DNA of 64,000 bases, taken from Brucella pseudintermedia. GTDB taxonomy: Bacteria > Pseudomonadota > Alphaproteobacteria > Rhizobiales > Rhizobiaceae. A program made the translations under genes and the position numbers. The stretch is from NCBI RefSeq assembly GCF_008932435.1, contig NZ_WBWE01000006.1, forward strand, positions 168,017 to 232,016, written 5' to 3'. Positions 43,858-56,691 of the stretch are shown here, piece after piece. The first letter of the stretch is position 1, and each line of letters begins with the position of its first letter. A model generated the notes under the pieces. That model searched no databases, was not told the origin of the DNA, and was given only the letters and a program-made list of their open reading frames with translations.

Positions 43858-46800
43858 ATGCCGGAATTGTCTTCTTCGCTCTCCAAATCAACCTCTACCG
43901 AGAATAAATCGCCGATGCAGCAGCCTTCGATGGAGCCCAAATCCAGCGAACCCGATGCATCGGGCCGGATTCCGCCTGAACAGCCGTCGCCCATCCGGGC
44001 CCTCTACAAGACCGAGGAAGAACTTGGCGCGCTCGCCGCTGCCGTGGCGCGGGGGGAAGACATTCCGCTGCCGGGCTATATTGCCTTCCCGTTCGATCAG
44101 CGCCTGTCAGAAAACGGCAAGCTGATCCTGCACGCCTATCGCGCCTCCGACGCCGCTTCGCGCGCCGGCGAAACCATTACGCCAGCCGCGCAATGGCTGC
44201 TCGACAATCACTACCAGATCGACAAGAACGTGCAGCAGGCCCGCCGCGACCTGCCGCGCCGCTTCATTCGCCAGTTGCCGCTCTACAAGGCGCCGTCCGA
44301 AAACTATGAGGGCATGCCGCGTATTTTCGCGCTGGCCTGGCTCTATGTCGCGCATACGGACAGCAATTTCTCGCTGAAGACCCTGACGGCCATCGTCAAG
44401 GGTTTCCAGACCGTCGAGCCGCTGAAGATCGGTGAATTGTGGGCGCTGCCTTCCGCGGTGCGCTATTTCCTGATCGAGAATGCGCGGCGTCTGGCGCTGC
44501 GCGTCGACCGCGCGCGTATCATGCGCAATCTTGCCAATACCGCGGCTGACCGCATCGTGGTTGCGGCGGATGGGGCTGAACTGGATTCGGTTCTGGCGCA
44601 ATATGCCGATGCAGCCCGCGACAGCACGTTCGCGACCCATCTTCTTTATCGCCTGCGCTCGGCTTCCACCGATACCACCGCAGCCGCCCACTGGCTGGAA
44701 CGGATTCTGGAACAGGAAGGCAGCAACCCCGAAGACGCTATCGTCGAGGAACATGCCCGCCAGTCCACCGGCGGCGTGACGATGGGCAATGTCATCCGGT
44801 CGCTCAAGTCCATCGACGATGTGGACTGGGAAACATGGTTCGAGACCGTCAACGAGGTCGACGCGATCCTGCGCGACCACAGCGATTTCGAACTTCTGGA
44901 TTTCCGCTCCCGCAATGCCTACCGCGTCACCATCGAAAAGCTCGCCCGCTATTCGGACATGAGCGAAATCGATATCACATGGGCCGCGCTCAAGCTGGCG
45001 GAAGACGGCCACCGCGCTGAAAAGGCGGGCCATCCGGAAGCCGAAGGCAAGGGCGCAATCGCCTATTACCTGTCCGGCGAAGGCCGCAAGGAGCTGGAAC
45101 GGGTCTGCGGTTACAAGGCGCCTTTCGGCGTCTGGGCGCTGCGTTTCTATCGCGGGCTTGGCCTCTGGGGCCTGTTCATTCCGACGGCGATCTTCACGAT
45201 CCTCATTCTGTTGCTCGTCAATTATTGCATGATCCGCGCCGGTCTTTCGACCGACCTGCGCACGCTCTTCACGCTGCTGGCGCTTTTCCCGGCGATGGAT
45301 GCGTCCTATTCGCTGTTCAATGCGCTGGTGCCGTGGTTCGTGCAGCCGACGCGCCTCATCGGTTTTGAATATAAGGATGGCCTGCCTGAAGAGGCGCGCA
45401 CGCTGGTCGCGGTGCCGACCTTCATCACCTCGCGTGATTCCATCGATGAGCAGATTCGCAATCTCGAAGTGCATTATCTCACCAATCCGCGTGGTGAAAT
45501 CTACTTCGCGCTGGTCAGCGACTGGACCGATGCGAAGCACGAGATCACGCCTGCGGATATGGAAATCTACGAATATGCGCGTGAGGAAATCGCCAAGCTC
45601 AACGAGCACTATACCGGCGACGACCAGCCGCGCTTTTTCCTTCTGCACCGCCGCCGCCTGTTCAACGAGAAGCAGAATTGCTGGATGGGCTGGGAGCGCA
45701 AGCGCGGCAAGCTGCATGAGTTGAACCTGCTTCTGCGCGGGGATCAGGATACGAGCTTCTTCCCGCCGGACGAGCGCCTGCCGAAGGAAATCAAATATGT
45801 GATGACGCTGGACGCCGATACGCGTCTGACGCCGGAATCTGTCACGCATCTTGCTGGCAAGCTCAGCCATCCGCTGAACCGCCCGGTCATCGACGAAAAG
45901 ACCGGCAAGGTCATCCGCGGCTATGGCATCCTCCAGCCGCGCGTCACGCCTTCGCTCACCACCGGCGACGAAGCCTCGTTCCTGCAGCGCGTCTTCTCGG
46001 TTAATCGCGGTATCGATCCTTACGTCTTTGCCGTATCCGACACCTATCAGGACCTGCTCGGCGAAGGCACCTTCACCGGCAAGGGCCTTTACGACATCGA
46101 TGCTTTCGAGTCGGCGCTCAAGGGCCGCGTGCCGGAAAACACGCTGCTCAGCCACGACCTTCTGGAAGGCGGCTATGCGCGCGCGGCCCTCGTCAGCGAT
46201 GTCGAGGTGGTCGAGGATTATCCGACCGGCTACAATGTCGACGTTTCGCGCCACCATCGCTGGGCGCGTGGCGACTGGCAGCTTCTGCCATGGCTGTTCT
46301 CGACCAATGCCGGTGTCAGCGCCATCACGCGCTGGAAGATGGTCGACAATCTTCGCCGCTCGCTCAACCCGATCCTGTGGCTGGTCGCGGCCGTTGTCGG
46401 CTGGAGTGTGCTGCCGATCGGGCCCGCCGCCGTCTGGCAGGGCTTCCTCATCCTTTCCATGTTCGTGGCGCCGACCTTCGGCATCGTCACCAATCTCATT
46501 CCGCGCAACATGGACTATTCGCTGAAAGGCCATGCGCAGTCGGTGCTGACCGACATTGCGCTCGGCACGGCGGATGTGGCGCTGCGCACCACCTTCATCG
46601 CCCATTCGGCCTTCCTGATGGCGGACGCCATTGCGCGCACCGTCTATCGCCTGTTCGTCTCCCACCGCAATCTTCTGGAATGGCGCACGGCGGCGCAGGC
46701 AAGAACCTCGCCCGATACGCTGCTGTTCTATTTCCAGCTCATGTGGCCCGCGATGGCCATTGCGGGACTGGCGATCTTCTTCCCCCTTGCCGCTGAAAGC

Positions 46801-49800
46801 CACGCCGCGCTGATCGCCGCACCTTTTGCGGTCATCTGGTTCGCCTCGCCGCTGATCGCCTGGCTGGTCAGCCGCTCGGCCAAGCCGCAGGACACGCTGG
46901 AAGTGCTTTCTTCCGACAAGTCCGACCTGCGCCGCTATGCGCGCCGGACCTGGCGTTATTTCGCCGAGTTTGCGAACGAGGAAAACAACCATCTGCCGCC
47001 GGACAACTTCCAGGAAGACCCGGCGCCGATTGTCGCGCAGCGCACTTCGCCGACCAATATCGGCGTCTATCTCCTGTCGGTCATAGCCGCTCGCGATTTC
47101 GGCTGGATCGGCTTCGGCGAAACGCTGGATCGCATCGCGGCGACGGTGACGACGCTCGAAAAGATGGAGAAATACCAAGGCCATCTCTACAACTGGTACG
47201 AGACCGACACGCTGACGCCGATGCGGCCTCTCTATGTGTCTGCCGTGGACAGCGGCAATCTCGCCGGCCATCTGGTCACGCTGTCGTCGGCGCTGGAAGA
47301 ATGGGCGGAAGCGCCATCCGTCTACATGCAGGGCGATCTGGACGGCATTCTCGATGTCAACGACATCCTTGAAGAATCCATCGCGAAAATCCCGGACGAC
47401 CGCCGGATTCTGCGTCCGTTGCGCCGCCGTCTGGAAGAGCGGATCGCCAATTTCCGCCGTGCCGTGCTGTCCATCAAGGACGAGCCGGAAACGGCCTCCT
47501 TCCGCACCATCAACCTGTCGCTTTTCGCGACCGACATCGTTCGTCTGATGGACGAACTCGATAGCGAAATCGAAACGCCTGCAAGCGCCGAAGCCGTGGA
47601 ATGGGCGCGCATTTTGGTCGATACCTGCAAGGCGCATACGGACGATTCCATCGGCGAGCATGACACGGATGCGCTGCGCGAGCGCCTGCGCGATCTCGCC
47701 ACCCGTTCGCGCCAGCTGGCATTCGACATGCAGTTTGGCTTCCTGGAACGCAAGGAACGCCGCCTTCTCTCCATCGGTTTCCGCGTGCAGGAAAACGAGC
47801 TGGACGAAAGCTGCTACGATCTCCTCGCATCGGAAGCGCGTCTGGCGAGCCTGTTTGCCATCGCCAAGGGCGACGTGCCGGTCGAACATTGGTTCAAGCT
47901 TGGCCGTCTTCTGGTGCCGGTGGGCTGGAAGGGCGCTCTGCTCTCCTGGTCCGGCTCGATGTTCGAATATCTGATGCCGCCGCTGGTCATGTCCGAGCCG
48001 CTCGGTTCCCTGCTCGACCAGACCAACAAGCTCGTGGTGCAGCGCCAGATCGACTATGCGACCTCGCGCGGCCTGCCATGGGGTATTTCGGAAGCGGCGT
48101 TCAATGCGCGCGACGCGCATATGAACTATCAATATTCGAACTTCGGCGTGCCCAATCTCGGCCTGCAGCGCGGCCTGTCGCGCAATGCGGTCATTGCGCC
48201 TTATGCGAGCCTGCTTGCCGCGCAATACCAGCCTGCCGCAGCCGTCGCCAACCTCAAGCGCCTTGCCAAGCTCGGCGCGCTCGGGCGCTACGGCTTCCAC
48301 GATTCGGTGGACTTCACTCCGTCGCGTGTTCGCGAAGGTGAAACCTGTGCGGTCGTGAAGAACTACTATGCCCACCATCATGGCATGTCGATCATTGCGG
48401 TCAACAACGTGATCTTCGAAGGCCGGATGCGTGAGCGTTTTCATAATGATCCGGTGATCGAGGCCGCCGAGCTGCTGCTGCAGGAAAAGGCCCCGCGCGA
48501 AATCCCGATGATCTATGCCAAGACGGAAAACCCGATGCGGGTGGATTCCGGCGGTTTCGACGACGCGCCGATGCGGATCGTCGACAAGCCGTTCAAGGCA
48601 CCGCGCACCACGCATATGATGTCGAACGGCCAATATGCGCTGATGGTGACGGCCAATGGCTCTGGCTACAGCCGCTGGCACAATTGGGACATCACCCGCT
48701 TCCACGCCGATGCGTCGGAAGACCTTCAGGGCACGTTCTTGTTCCTGCGCGACATGGAAAGCGGCTACTGGTGGTCGGCGACCGGCGAGCCGGTGCGCAA
48801 TCCGGATGAGGAAACCAAGACAGTCTTCACCGAGGACAAGGCGGAGTTCTACAAGACCGCCGGTGATATCAAGACCGTCATGGAAGTCATCGTGTCGTCG
48901 GAATCCGATGGTGAAGGCCGCAGGCTCGACATCATCAACACGTCGGCCCGCGACCGCATGATCGAGGTCACTTCCTATGCGGAACTGGTGCTGACCGACA
49001 GCGACAGCGATGCCGCCCACCCGGCCTTTGCCAAGATGTTCGTGGAAACCGAAATCTCCGATAACGGTTCGACCATCTATGCCAAACGCCGCAAGCGCGG
49101 GCCGTCCGATCCCGATATTCATGTCGCGCATTTCGTGACCGATCTTTCCGGCTCGATCCGCGAGACGGAAGTCGAAACCGACCGCCGTGCCTTTGTCGGG
49201 CGCGGCCGCAGCCTGCGCGATGCGGCTGCCTTCGATCCGGGCGCCAAGTTCACCGGCAGTCAGGGCTGCGTGCTCGACCCGATTGCTTCGGTGCGCACCC
49301 GCGTCCGCGTTCCGGCGCATAAAAAGGTGAGCCTCGTTTTCTGGACCTTCGCAGGCGGAAGCCGCGATGCGGTGGAACATGCCGTGGCGACCCATCGTCA
49401 CCCCGAAACCTTTGCGCGCGAATATTCCCTGTCGTGGACCAGTTCGCAGGTGCAGCTCTATCATATCGGCATCAAGCCCGCGGAAGCTGCGGATTACCAG
49501 AAGGTGGCCGCCTATCTGCTTTATCCCGAGCGGACGCTGCGCCAGCCGCCGGAAACCATCGCCAGCGGCCTCGGCAAGCAGTCCGACCTCTGGCCGATGT
49601 CGATTTCGGGCGACTATCCGATCTTCGCGCTGCGCATCGACAATGAAGCCGATCTTGACGTGTTGCGTGGTGTGCTGCGCGCGCAGGAATACTGGCGCTC
49701 GAAGGGCCTCACCGTCGATGTCGTTGCGGTCAACGAGCGCGCCTTCTCCTATGCGCAGGACACGCAGCGCGCCATCGACTGGATCGTCGAAGGGTTTCGC

Positions 49801-52524
49801 GCCCGTGGCGGCGGCCAGCCGCACATCTTCGCGGTGCGCCGCGACCAGATGAGCGACGAAAGCTACAACACGCTGCTGGCCTCGGCCCGCATCGTCATGC
49901 ACGCACAGAACGGCTCGCTGGCCGAACAGTTGCGCCGCAGCGAGGAAATCACCGTTGATTTGGCCGCGCGCGACGCCAAGACCGCGATTGGCGGTCAGGC
50001 TTCGGCACAGATGTCCGCTCAGGGGCTGGGAGCCGCCGGGCTCGCGCCCGTCGCCATCGAACGCGGAACGGAAGAACGCCGCCCCGCCGTCAAGCCTGCG
50101 GTGAACCGTCCGGCTCCGTCCGGTGACGATCTTCGCTTCTGGAACGGCTATGGCGGCTTTGCCGAGGAAGGCTCCTATGTGGTGCGCATCAACAATCGCA
50201 CCACCACGCCGCATCCGTGGATCAATGTGATCGCCAATCCGAATTTCGGTTTCCATGTCTCCGCGGAAGGTTCGGCCTTCACCTGGGCAGGCAACAGCCG
50301 CGATTATCAGCTCACCCCATGGGCGAACGATCCGGTCACGAACCGTCCGGGCGAGGCGATTTATATCCTCGACCGTGAAACGGGCCGCACTTTTGCGCCA
50401 ACCGCAAGCGTGCTGCGCGACGAGGCGGTGACCTATGAAGCGCGTCATGGCCACGGCTATTCGAGCTTCGGGGCGCAGCATGGCGAGCTGGCGCTTGACC
50501 TCACCCACATCGTGGATGCGGACAAGCCGGTGCGCCTCTCGCGCCTGACCGTCACCAACAAGGGCCGCTCCAAGCGCAAGCTGCGCGTCTACGGCTATGT
50601 CGAATGGGTGCTGGGCAATGCCCGCGCCAAGAATGTGCCGTTCATCGTGCCGTCGCAGGACGAGGAGCTGGGCGCGCTCTTTGCAGGCAATCCGTATCAT
50701 CCCGACAAGTCCGGGCAGATCGCGTTCTTCGCCGCAACCGAGAAGCCGCAATCCGTCACCGCCGACCGCAGCGAGTTCATCGGCACCACCGGTTCGGTGG
50801 ACAGGCCGGAGGTCGTGCTGGCTGGCAAGGCGCTTTCGGGCACGGTCGAAGCAGGCCGCGACCCGTGCGCGGCGCTTGCCCTCGATATTGAGGTCGGGCC
50901 CGGTGAAGCGCGTGAAATCGTCTTCCTGCTCGGCAATGCCGCGGACCAGAGACAGGCAAAAGCGCTGATCAACGAGACCCGCAAGGTTTCGTTCGGCGAC
51001 AGGCTTGCTGCTGCAAAGCAACAGTGGGAAGGCCTGTTCGACCGCGTTCAGGTCAAGACGCCCGATCCGGCTTTCGACCTTCTGGTCAACGGCTGGCTGC
51101 CTTATCAGGCAATCGCCTGCCGTATCTGGGCGCGTGCCGCCTTCTATCAGGCAAGCGGTGCGTTCGGCTTCCGCGACCAGTTGCAGGACACGCTGTCGCT
51201 GCTGCTGATCGATCCGACGCTGGCCCGCGCGCAGATCCTCAATGCCGCATCGCGCCAGTTCCCGGAAGGCGACGTGCAGCATTGGTGGTTGCCTGCAACG
51301 GGCGCAGGCGTCCGCACGCTGATCTCGGATGATGTCGTCTGGCTCGGCTATGGCACATCGCTTTATGTCGAGACGACGGGCGACCGTGCTATCCTCGACG
51401 AAAAGCTGCCCTTCCTCGAAGGGCGCAAGCTTGAGGAGGGTGAACACGACGCCTTCTATGAGCCCGAAATCTCAAAGGACACGGCAAGCCTCTATGAGCA
51501 TTGCGCCCTGGCGCTTGACTTGGCGGTCGCACGCACCGGCAAGCACGGCCTGCCGCTGATTCTGGGCGGCGACTGGAATGACGGCATGAATCTCGTCGGC
51601 GTGAAGGGCGAGGGCGAGAGCGTGTGGCTCGGCTGGTTCCTCGCCTATACGCTCGGCAAGTTCATCCCGATTGCCGAAGCCCGCAAGGACAAGAAGCGCG
51701 TCGACATTTGGAAAGCCCATCTGGAAAGCCTGACGGCGGCGCTCGACCGCGACGGCTGGGACGGTGAATGGTATCGCCGCGGCTTTTACGACAATGGCGC
51801 GCCGCTTGGCTCGAAGGACAGCGACGAGTGTCAGATCGATGCTATCGCCCAGTCGTGGAGCGTGCTGTCGGGCGTTGCCGATCCGAAGCGCGCCGAACAG
51901 GCCATGGCCTCGCTCGAAAAACGGCTGCTCGATGAGGAGGGCGAACTGCTCCGCCTCTTCACGCCGCCTTTCGACAGAACCGTGCAGGAGCCGGGTTACA
52001 TCAAGGGCTATCCGCCCGGCGTTCGCGAGAATGGCGGTCAGTACACCCATGGTGCGGCATGGGCCATTCTGGCGCTCGCCCGCATGGGCAAGACTGCGGA
52101 AGCGTGGAAACTGTTCTCGCTCATTAGCCCTGTCAGCCATGGCCGCAACCCGGATATCTACCGCGTCGAGCCCTATGTGATCGCAGCCGACATCTATTCG
52201 GTCGAGCCGCGTCGCGGGCAGGGCGGCTGGACCTGGTATACCGGCTCCGCTGGCTGGTTCTATCGCGTTGCGACGGAGGGTATCCTCGGCGTCACCAAGC
52301 GCGGCGACCGCCTGCATCTTGATCCGGCCCTGCCGCCGGAATGGGACGGCTATGAAGCGGAACTCCGGTTCGGCGAAGCGCTCTACCACGTCAAGGTCGT
52401 GGCTGGCGGCAAGGATAAGGCAGTGAGGCTCAATGGCCGCAAGATTGGCAAGCCGGAAGAGGGTGTGCCGATCAAGCCGGACGGCGAACATGAAATCGTC
52501 GTGGAGCTTCCCAAACAGAAGTGA
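43858..52524 (+). CDS. cgs: Cyclic beta-1,2-glucan synthase
   Basis: 2888 residues from the first ATG; in-frame ATGs at 43915 and 43930 would give about 2865-2870, the published size range. This inner-membrane enzyme starts, extends and cyclises beta-1,2-glucan from UDP-glucose, and the product is exported to the periplasm. Parts in order: soluble N-terminus; spans near residues 440-480; glycosyltransferase domain with DADT at 652-655, a later [14 protein letters not shown] and the R-x-x-R-W motif at 798-802; further spans (about 825-1025); a long central region; and a C-terminal GH94 phosphorylase-like domain with GGDWNDG (Asp 2572, 2575) that sets ring size. Cyclic glucan is a Brucella virulence factor. 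Confidence 0.97.
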   Translation: MPELSSSLSKSTSTENKSPMQQPSMEPKSSEPDASGRIPPEQPSPIRALYKTEEELGALAAAVARGEDIPLPGYIAFPFDQRLSENGKLILHAYRASDAASRAGETITPAAQWLLDNHYQIDKNVQQARRDLPRRFIRQLPLYKAPSENYEGMPRIFALAWLYVAHTDSNFSLKTLTAIVKGFQTVEPLKIGELWALPSAVRYFLIENARRLALRVDRARIMRNLANTAADRIVVAADGAELDSVLAQYADAARDSTFATHLLYRLRSASTDTTAAAHWLERILEQEGSNPEDAIVEEHARQSTGGVTMGNVIRSLKSIDDVDWETWFETVNEVDAILRDHSDFELLDFRSRNAYRVTIEKLARYSDMSEIDITWAALKLAEDGHRAEKAGHPEAEGKGAIAYYLSGEGRKELERVCGYKAPFGVWALRFYRGLGLWGLFIPTAIFTILILLLVNYCMIRAGLSTDLRTLFTLLALFPAMDASYSLFNALVPWFVQPTRLIGFEYKDGLPEEARTLVAVPTFITSRDSIDEQIRNLEVHYLTNPRGEIYFALVSDWTDAKHEITPADMEIYEYAREEIAKLNEHYTGDDQPRFFLLHRRRLFNEKQNCWMGWERKRGKLHELNLLLRGDQDTSFFPPDERLPKEIKYVMTLDADTRLTPESVTHLAGKLSHPLNRPVIDEKTGKVIRGYGILQPRVTPSLTTGDEASFLQRVFSVNRGIDPYVFAVSDTYQDLLGEGTFTGKGLYDIDAFESALKGRVPENTLLSHDLLEGGYARAALVSDVEVVEDYPTGYNVDVSRHHRWARGDWQLLPWLFSTNAGVSAITRWKMVDNLRRSLNPILWLVAAVVGWSVLPIGPAAVWQGFLILSMFVAPTFGIVTNLIPRNMDYSLKGHAQSVLTDIALGTADVALRTTFIAHSAFLMADAIARTVYRLFVSHRNLLEWRTAAQARTSPDTLLFYFQLMWPAMAIAGLAIFFPLAAESHAALIAAPFAVIWFASPLIAWLVSRSAKPQDTLEVLSSDKSDLRRYARRTWRYFAEFANEENNHLPPDNFQEDPAPIVAQRTSPTNIGVYLLSVIAARDFGWIGFGETLDRIAATVTTLEKMEKYQGHLYNWYETDTLTPMRPLYVSAVDSGNLAGHLVTLSSALEEWAEAPSVYMQGDLDGILDVNDILEESIAKIPDDRRILRPLRRRLEERIANFRRAVLSIKDEPETASFRTINLSLFATDIVRLMDELDSEIETPASAEAVEWARILVDTCKAHTDDSIGEHDTDALRERLRDLATRSRQLAFDMQFGFLERKERRLLSIGFRVQENELDESCYDLLASEARLASLFAIAKGDVPVEHWFKLGRLLVPVGWKGALLSWSGSMFEYLMPPLVMSEPLGSLLDQTNKLVVQRQIDYATSRGLPWGISEAAFNARDAHMNYQYSNFGVPNLGLQRGLSRNAVIAPYASLLAAQYQPAAAVANLKRLAKLGALGRYGFHDSVDFTPSRVREGETCAVVKNYYAHHHGMSIIAVNNVIFEGRMRERFHNDPVIEAAELLLQEKAPREIPMIYAKTENPMRVDSGGFDDAPMRIVDKPFKAPRTTHMMSNGQYALMVTANGSGYSRWHNWDITRFHADASEDLQGTFLFLRDMESGYWWSATGEPVRNPDEETKTVFTEDKAEFYKTAGDIKTVMEVIVSSESDGEGRRLDIINTSARDRMIEVTSYAELVLTDSDSDAAHPAFAKMFVETEISDNGSTIYAKRRKRGPSDPDIHVAHFVTDLSGSIRETEVETDRRAFVGRGRSLRDAAAFDPGAKFTGSQGCVLDPIASVRTRVRVPAHKKVSLVFWTFAGGSRDAVEHAVATHRHPETFAREYSLSWTSSQVQLYHIGIKPAEAADYQKVAAYLLYPERTLRQPPETIASGLGKQSDLWPMSISGDYPIFALRIDNEADLDVLRGVLRAQEYWRSKGLTVDVVAVNERAFSYAQDTQRAIDWIVEGFRARGGGQPHIFAVRRDQMSDESYNTLLASARIVMHAQNGSLAEQLRRSEEITVDLAARDAKTAIGGQASAQMSAQGLGAAGLAPVAIERGTEERRPAVKPAVNRPAPSGDDLRFWNGYGGFAEEGSYVVRINNRTTTPHPWINVIANPNFGFHVSAEGSAFTWAGNSRDYQLTPWANDPVTNRPGEAIYILDRETGRTFAPTASVLRDEAVTYEARHGHGYSSFGAQHGELALDLTHIVDADKPVRLSRLTVTNKGRSKRKLRVYGYVEWVLGNARAKNVPFIVPSQDEELGALFAGNPYHPDKSGQIAFFAATEKPQSVTADRSEFIGTTGSVDRPEVVLAGKALSGTVEAGRDPCAALALDIEVGPGEAREIVFLLGNAADQRQAKALINETRKVSFGDRLAAAKQQWEGLFDRVQVKTPDPAFDLLVNGWLPYQAIACRIWARAAFYQASGAFGFRDQLQDTLSLLLIDPTLARAQILNAASRQFPEGDVQHWWLPATGAGVRTLISDDVVWLGYGTSLYVETTGDRAILDEKLPFLEGRKLEEGEHDAFYEPEISKDTASLYEHCALALDLAVARTGKHGLPLILGGDWNDGMNLVGVKGEGESVWLGWFLAYTLGKFIPIAEARKDKKRVDIWKAHLESLTAALDRDGWDGEWYRRGFYDNGAPLGSKDSDECQIDAIAQSWSVLSGVADPKRAEQAMASLEKRLLDEEGELLRLFTPPFDRTVQEPGYIKGYPPGVRENGGQYTHGAAWAILALARMGKTAEAWKLFSLISPVSHGRNPDIYRVEPYVIAADIYSVEPRRGQGGWTWYTGSAGWFYRVATEGILGVTKRGDRLHLDPALPPEWDGYEAELRFGEALYHVKVVAGGKDKAVRLNGRKIGKPEEGVPIKPDGEHEIVVELPKQK

Positions 52525-52531
52525 AACGACT

Positions 52532-52564
52532 AAAAAGGCGGGTGAAAAACCCGCCTTTCTTTTG
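52532..52564 (+). terminator. Terminator of cgs
   Basis: AAAGGCGGGT, loop GAAA, then AACCCGCCTTTCTTTTG, beginning about ten bases after the cgs stop. Confidence 0.92.
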
Positions 52565-52615
52565 CTGCAATTCGTCCGGGGCGGTTGCAGTACTGTTCAT
52601 GCAATGGAGGCCGTC

Positions 52616-53920
52616 ATGGCCAAGACTGATATTGCGCGCCGTGTCTACAATCACGCATGGAAGCTCGATCCCATCGTCCGCAGCCTTCTGGATACGGACT
52701 TCTACAAGCTTTTGATGCTGCAGATGATCTGGGGTCTTTATCCGAAAGTGGACGCAACCTTTTCGCTCATCAACCGCACCACCTCCGTGCGCCTTGCCGA
52801 TGAGATCGATGAGGGCGAATTGCGGGCGCAGCTCGACCATGCCCGCACGCTGCGCTTCTCCAAGAAGGAAATGATCTGGCTGGCGGGTAACAGTTTTTAT
52901 GGCCGCAAGCAGATTTTCCAGCCCGAATTCCTGAACTGGCTGCATGATTTCCAGCTGCCGGAATATGAGTTGCGCCGCAAGGACGGCCAGTACGAGCTGC
53001 ATTTCCATGGCGCCTGGTCGCACACGACCATGTGGGAAATTCCAGCCCTTGCCATCATCAACGAGCTGCGCTCGCGCGCGGCAATGAAAAACCTCGGGCC
53101 GTTCTCCCTCGACGTGCTCTATGCGCGCGCCAAGGCGAAGATGTGGAGCAAGGTCGAACGCCTACGCCGCCTTCCGGACCTCAAGATTTCCGATTTTGGC
53201 ACCCGCCGCCGCCATTCCTTCCTCTGGCAGCGCTGGTGCGTCGAGGCACTGAAGGAAGGCATCGGCGATGCCTTCACCGGCACCAGCAATGTGCTGCTCG
53301 CCATGGATACAGATCTCGAAGCACTCGGCACCAACGCGCATGAATTGCCGATGGTGCTGGCGGCGCTCGCCAAAAATGACGATGAACTGCGCTCGGCCCC
53401 CTATCGGGTGTTGCAGGACTGGAACCGTTATTATGGCGGCAATCTCCTGATCGTGCTGCCCGATGCCTTCGGCACGGCTGCCTTCCTGCGCAATGCGCCG
53501 GACTGGGTTGCCGACTGGACCGGCTTCCGCCCGGACAGCGCCCCGCCCATCGAGGGCGGCGAGCGCATCATCGAATGGTGGAAGTCGCGCGGCAAGGACC
53601 CGCGCGAAAAGCTGCTGATCTTTTCCGACGCGCTCGACGTGGATACGATCGAGGAGACCTATCGTCACTTCGAGGGGCGGGTGCGCATGAGCTTTGGTTG
53701 GGGCACCAATCTCACCAATGATTTCGCAGGTTGCGCCCCGAAGGAAATCGAGGGGCTGAATGCCATCTCGCTGGTCTGCAAGGTGACGGATGCCAATGGC
53801 CGCCCGGCAGTCAAGCTTTCCGACAATCCGCAAAAGGCGACCGGCGATCCCAAGGAAGTGGCGCGCTATCTGAAATTCTTCGGAAATGAGGAACGGGTGG
53901 AGCAGCTCGTCCGCGTGTGA
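52616..53920 (+). CDS. pncB: Nicotinate phosphoribosyltransferase
   Basis: 434 residues from [19 protein letters not shown]. It makes nicotinate mononucleotide from nicotinate and PRPP for NAD salvage. The start [23 protein letters not shown] and the [14 protein letters not shown] segment with the catalytic histidine region are typical. The phosphate-binding part is [38 protein letters not shown] precedes the ATG at 52616; the frame open to 52433 is a shadow over the cgs end. Its end is followed by a palindromic repeat. Confidence 0.95.
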   Translation: MAKTDIARRVYNHAWKLDPIVRSLLDTDFYKLLMLQMIWGLYPKVDATFSLINRTTSVRLADEIDEGELRAQLDHARTLRFSKKEMIWLAGNSFYGRKQIFQPEFLNWLHDFQLPEYELRRKDGQYELHFHGAWSHTTMWEIPALAIINELRSRAAMKNLGPFSLDVLYARAKAKMWSKVERLRRLPDLKISDFGTRRRHSFLWQRWCVEALKEGIGDAFTGTSNVLLAMDTDLEALGTNAHELPMVLAALAKNDDELRSAPYRVLQDWNRYYGGNLLIVLPDAFGTAAFLRNAPDWVADWTGFRPDSAPPIEGGERIIEWWKSRGKDPREKLLIFSDALDVDTIEETYRHFEGRVRMSFGWGTNLTNDFAGCAPKEIEGLNAISLVCKVTDANGRPAVKLSDNPQKATGDPKEVARYLKFFGNEERVEQLVRV

Positions 53921-53946
53921 CGAGCTACGGCGGATCTATTTGTGAT

Positions 53947-53998
53947 TACGCATGTCTTTATCCCGAAACCGGTTCCCACTTTCGGGAGACGTGCTCTA
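53947..53998. repeat. Palindromic intergenic repeat supplying the phzF-family stop
   Basis: The core CCCGAAACCGGTTCCCACTTTCGGG folds on itself. On the minus strand it is a close copy of 31394-31445. The TAG at its end (CTA at 53996-53998 on the plus strand) is the stop codon of the minus-strand PhzF-family gene. Confidence 0.8.
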
Positions 53999-54826
53999 TT
54001 CCATCAGCCGTGCGGTGCCGGAAACGCGAATGGAACCGCCGCGTTCATTGCCGATCTGCGCGCGCAGATGCGACGGGCTGCCCATATCCTCGCCCTGAAA
54101 GACCTCGATCTCACCGCCATGCGGCCAGCCGCTGTCGCGCAAATATGCGGCAAAGGCAGCGGTCGCGGCACCTGTGGCCGGGTCTTCGTAAACGCCGCCC
54201 GAGGCAAACGGGTTGCGGCTATGGAAGCGTCTCGGCGTCTCGGAATAGATGAGCAGGATCGTCGTCCAGCCCTGACGGTTCATCAGCGTGCGCCCACGCG
54301 CCATGTCGTAATGCATTGAAGCGAGCTTCTCGCGTGAGCGAAGCGGAAGCACGATATGGTCCGCCCCGGCGTGGATCAGCGCGGGCGCAAGACCGGGCGC
54401 CAGATCGTCCTTTTCGAAACTGAACAGTGCCAAAGCCTGCTCCACTTCCGCGTCGTTGGCCGCACGCTGGCGGGTTGGCGGCGATTGCAGGCTCGCCGCG
54501 AACAGCTCGCCTTCCTTGCGGCCATCGACGCTGATATCGCCATTGTTCAGCCTGAGTGCGAAACGGCCGTCGCCTTCACGCATGGCCAATGCAGCGCCAA
54601 GAGCAATGGTGGCATGGCCGCAGAACGGGACTTCCATTTCCGGGGCGAAATAACGAACGCGCCAGCTATCGCCTTCCGGCGCGGCAAAGGCGGTTTCGGA
54701 AAAACCGACATCCTTGGCGATTTTCTGCATGTCGTGCGGGGAGGGCAGGTGATCGGCAATCAGCACTCCGGCGGGATTGCCGCCCTGATTGCCTTGCGAA
54801 AAGGCAGCAATGCGCAACACGTCCAT
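53996..54826 (-). CDS. PhzF family epimerase/isomerase
   Basis: 276 residues. It begins MDVLRIAAFSQGNQGGNPAGVLI and has the catalytic Glu in VGFSETAF (about residue 45), then VPFCGHATIALGAAL and the C-terminal GVYEDPATGAATAAFAAYL block, all characteristic of PhzF/DAP-epimerase-fold proteins. PhzF itself isomerises a phenazine precursor; most homologues have unknown substrates and there are no phenazine genes here. The final residues (TARLME) end at the edge of the palindromic repeat, which provides the stop. Confidence 0.9.
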   Translation of the reverse strand: MDVLRIAAFSQGNQGGNPAGVLIADHLPSPHDMQKIAKDVGFSETAFAAPEGDSWRVRYFAPEMEVPFCGHATIALGAALAMREGDGRFALRLNNGDISVDGRKEGELFAASLQSPPTRQRAANDAEVEQALALFSFEKDDLAPGLAPALIHAGADHIVLPLRSREKLASMHYDMARGRTLMNRQGWTTILLIYSETPRRFHSRNPFASGGVYEDPATGAATAAFAAYLRDSGWPHGGEIEVFQGEDMGSPSHLRAQIGNERGGSIRVSGTARLME

Positions 54827-54933
54827 GGTTTCTCCTCGCCAGTCTGATTCGTGTCCCGCCCCTCCCTATAAAGAGCGTGAAATGTGGCGGGTCAAGCTGT
54901 CTGTCGGCTAGTGTGGCGAATTCGAAATTCGCA

Positions 54934-55701
54934 TCACTTGGGAGCAGCGCCGTGAACGAATTTGGGATTCAAAGCCACGCTAGCGGAGATGATCAACAAC
55001 ATAGGCCGCTCCATTTCCTCCGACAGGGCCGGCCATGCTTCGATCTGCTCTGGCGACGGACGCCATTCCTCCAGTTGGTGAATGGAAAACCCGGCTTCGA
55101 TCAGCGCGTTGACCGTGGTGCTGAGACGGCGGTGATACTTGATGACGCCCTCGGCCAGCCAGTCGGTTCGCCGCTCGCCCTCCACGGCATAATGATCGAC
55201 AGGCCAGCATTTCTGGCCCTGCTGATCCTCAATCCAGCCCGGCGTCAGTGGCGCCATGAAGATTGGATGCTCAATCGTGAATACGAAACGGCCTTCCGGC
55301 CGCAAGGCCGCATGGATCGTTTTCAAAAGACGCGGGAAATCGCGAATATAGTGAAAGGCGAGCGAGCTATAGACGAGATCGAAGCCCGCTTCTGGAAGCG
55401 TCAGCTCGTCCATATCCGCCTGCACGTAGCGAACAGCGTCATCCTGCGTGTCGCGGCGCGCGCGTTCGAGCATATTTTCCGAAAGATCGTAGCCGATGAT
55501 GGAGGCGGCGCCCTGTTCGCGGGCAAAGCGGCAAAACCAGCCGAAGCCGCAGCCGAGATCGGCAACATCAAGCCCTGTCAGGTCGGGCAGAAGTGAGCGG
55601 ACAAAAGGCCATTCCGGTGCGCCTTCCAATCCATGGACCGAGCGTGGCAGCTGGCTGTAAGCGGTGAAGAAATCGTCGCGGTCATAAATATTCTGGGCCA
55701 T
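54934..55701 (-). CDS. Class I SAM-dependent methyltransferase
   Basis: 255 residues. The SAM-binding motif I is LDVADLGCGFGWFCRFA, followed by GYDLSENMLERARRD, YVQADMDELTLPEAGFDLVYSSLAFHYI (motif II) and LRPEGRFVFTIEHPIF. The overall form matches the UbiE/BioC-like Methyltransf_11 class with a C-terminal extension (HRRLSTTVNALIEAGF). The substrate is unknown. It ends about 105 bases from the PhzF-family start, on the same strand. Confidence 0.88.
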   Translation of the reverse strand: MAQNIYDRDDFFTAYSQLPRSVHGLEGAPEWPFVRSLLPDLTGLDVADLGCGFGWFCRFAREQGAASIIGYDLSENMLERARRDTQDDAVRYVQADMDELTLPEAGFDLVYSSLAFHYIRDFPRLLKTIHAALRPEGRFVFTIEHPIFMAPLTPGWIEDQQGQKCWPVDHYAVEGERRTDWLAEGVIKYHRRLSTTVNALIEAGFSIHQLEEWRPSPEQIEAWPALSEEMERPMLLIISASVALNPKFVHGAAPK

Positions 55702-55723
55702 GGTCTATCGCTCGTTCCGTGCG

Positions 55724-56650
55724 TCAATCCTTCATCTCATGCGCCCATGGCGGGTTCGCTCCCGCACGCGAAACGGTTACGGCAGCAGCCCGGACCCCGA
55801 GGGCGACGGCAGAATGAATCTGGTCTTCGGTGAGGTCTGCAAGTGCGTACTTGTCGAGAAGGCCTTGATTGTGGAGGCTGGCAAGGATGCCCGCATTGAC
55901 CGTGTCGCCCGCGCCAACCGTGTCGATCACATCCACTTTCACGCCGGGCACGTGCACGGTCGCCCGCGCCGTATAGGCATCGGCCCCATGCGCGCCCTTG
56001 GTGATGACCACCAGTTTAGGCCCAAGCTTCAGCCATTCGGCGGCGATCTCGTCGTGATTGCCCTTTTCGCCGAACCAGGCAAGGTCTTCGTCGGAAAGCT
56101 TCACAATATCGGCAAGCGCGATCATGCGCTTCATGCGCTTGAGATGCTTTTCGCGGTCGATGATGAAGCTGGCGCGGATATTCGGGTCGAGGAACATGAC
56201 GCGCCTTGGCGCTTCACGCATCATCAGCGCTTCATAGACACTGCCGCACGGTTCGGAAATCAGGCTGATGCAGCCGAAAAGCATGGCGTCGACGGCATCG
56301 TCGACATAGGGCATGTCGCTTTCCGTCAACATGCGGCCTGCGGTATTCTCGTCGTAGAAAGCATAACGTGCCTGTCCGTCAACCAAACGCACGAAGGCCA
56401 GCGTCGTCGGGCGATCCGATATGGCGGCAAAGGAATAATCGACATTGGATCGCGCCAGATTATCCCGCAGCACTTCACCGAAGAAATCCGACGAAATGCC
56501 GGAAAAGAAACCGGTAGGCACGTCGAGACGCCCAAGCGCAATGGCCGTATTGAAAACCGAGCCGCCTGCGAAAGGCTGGAAGGCGGTTTCGCCCGCTGCG
56601 GTTTCGCGTGGCAGCATGTCGATCAGGGATTCGCCGCAGCACAGGATCAT
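55724..56650 (-). CDS. PfkB family sugar kinase (probable fructokinase)
   Basis: 308 residues. The PfkB signature VDVIDTVGAGDTVNAGIL near residue 250 holds the catalytic Asp, and GGSVFNTAIALGRLDVPTGFF near residue 30 is the sugar-binding part. The start MILCCGESLIDMLP is usual for fructokinase-like enzymes. It phosphorylates a sugar, probably fructose, with ATP. It lies 22 bases upstream of the methyltransferase gene on the same strand, possibly co-transcribed. Confidence 0.88.
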   Translation of the reverse strand: MILCCGESLIDMLPRETAAGETAFQPFAGGSVFNTAIALGRLDVPTGFFSGISSDFFGEVLRDNLARSNVDYSFAAISDRPTTLAFVRLVDGQARYAFYDENTAGRMLTESDMPYVDDAVDAMLFGCISLISEPCGSVYEALMMREAPRRVMFLDPNIRASFIIDREKHLKRMKRMIALADIVKLSDEDLAWFGEKGNHDEIAAEWLKLGPKLVVITKGAHGADAYTARATVHVPGVKVDVIDTVGAGDTVNAGILASLHNQGLLDKYALADLTEDQIHSAVALGVRAAAVTVSRAGANPPWAHEMKD

Positions 56651-56691
56651 GAAGACAAAACTCAGTTGTTAAATCGATTGAAACAAACATA

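Noticed and set aside
44107..51447. Open reading frame of 2446 codons on the minus strand inside cgs
   Set aside because: It is antisense to the well-supported glucan synthase gene; long antisense frames are common in GC-rich genes, and the translation shows no recognisable domain.
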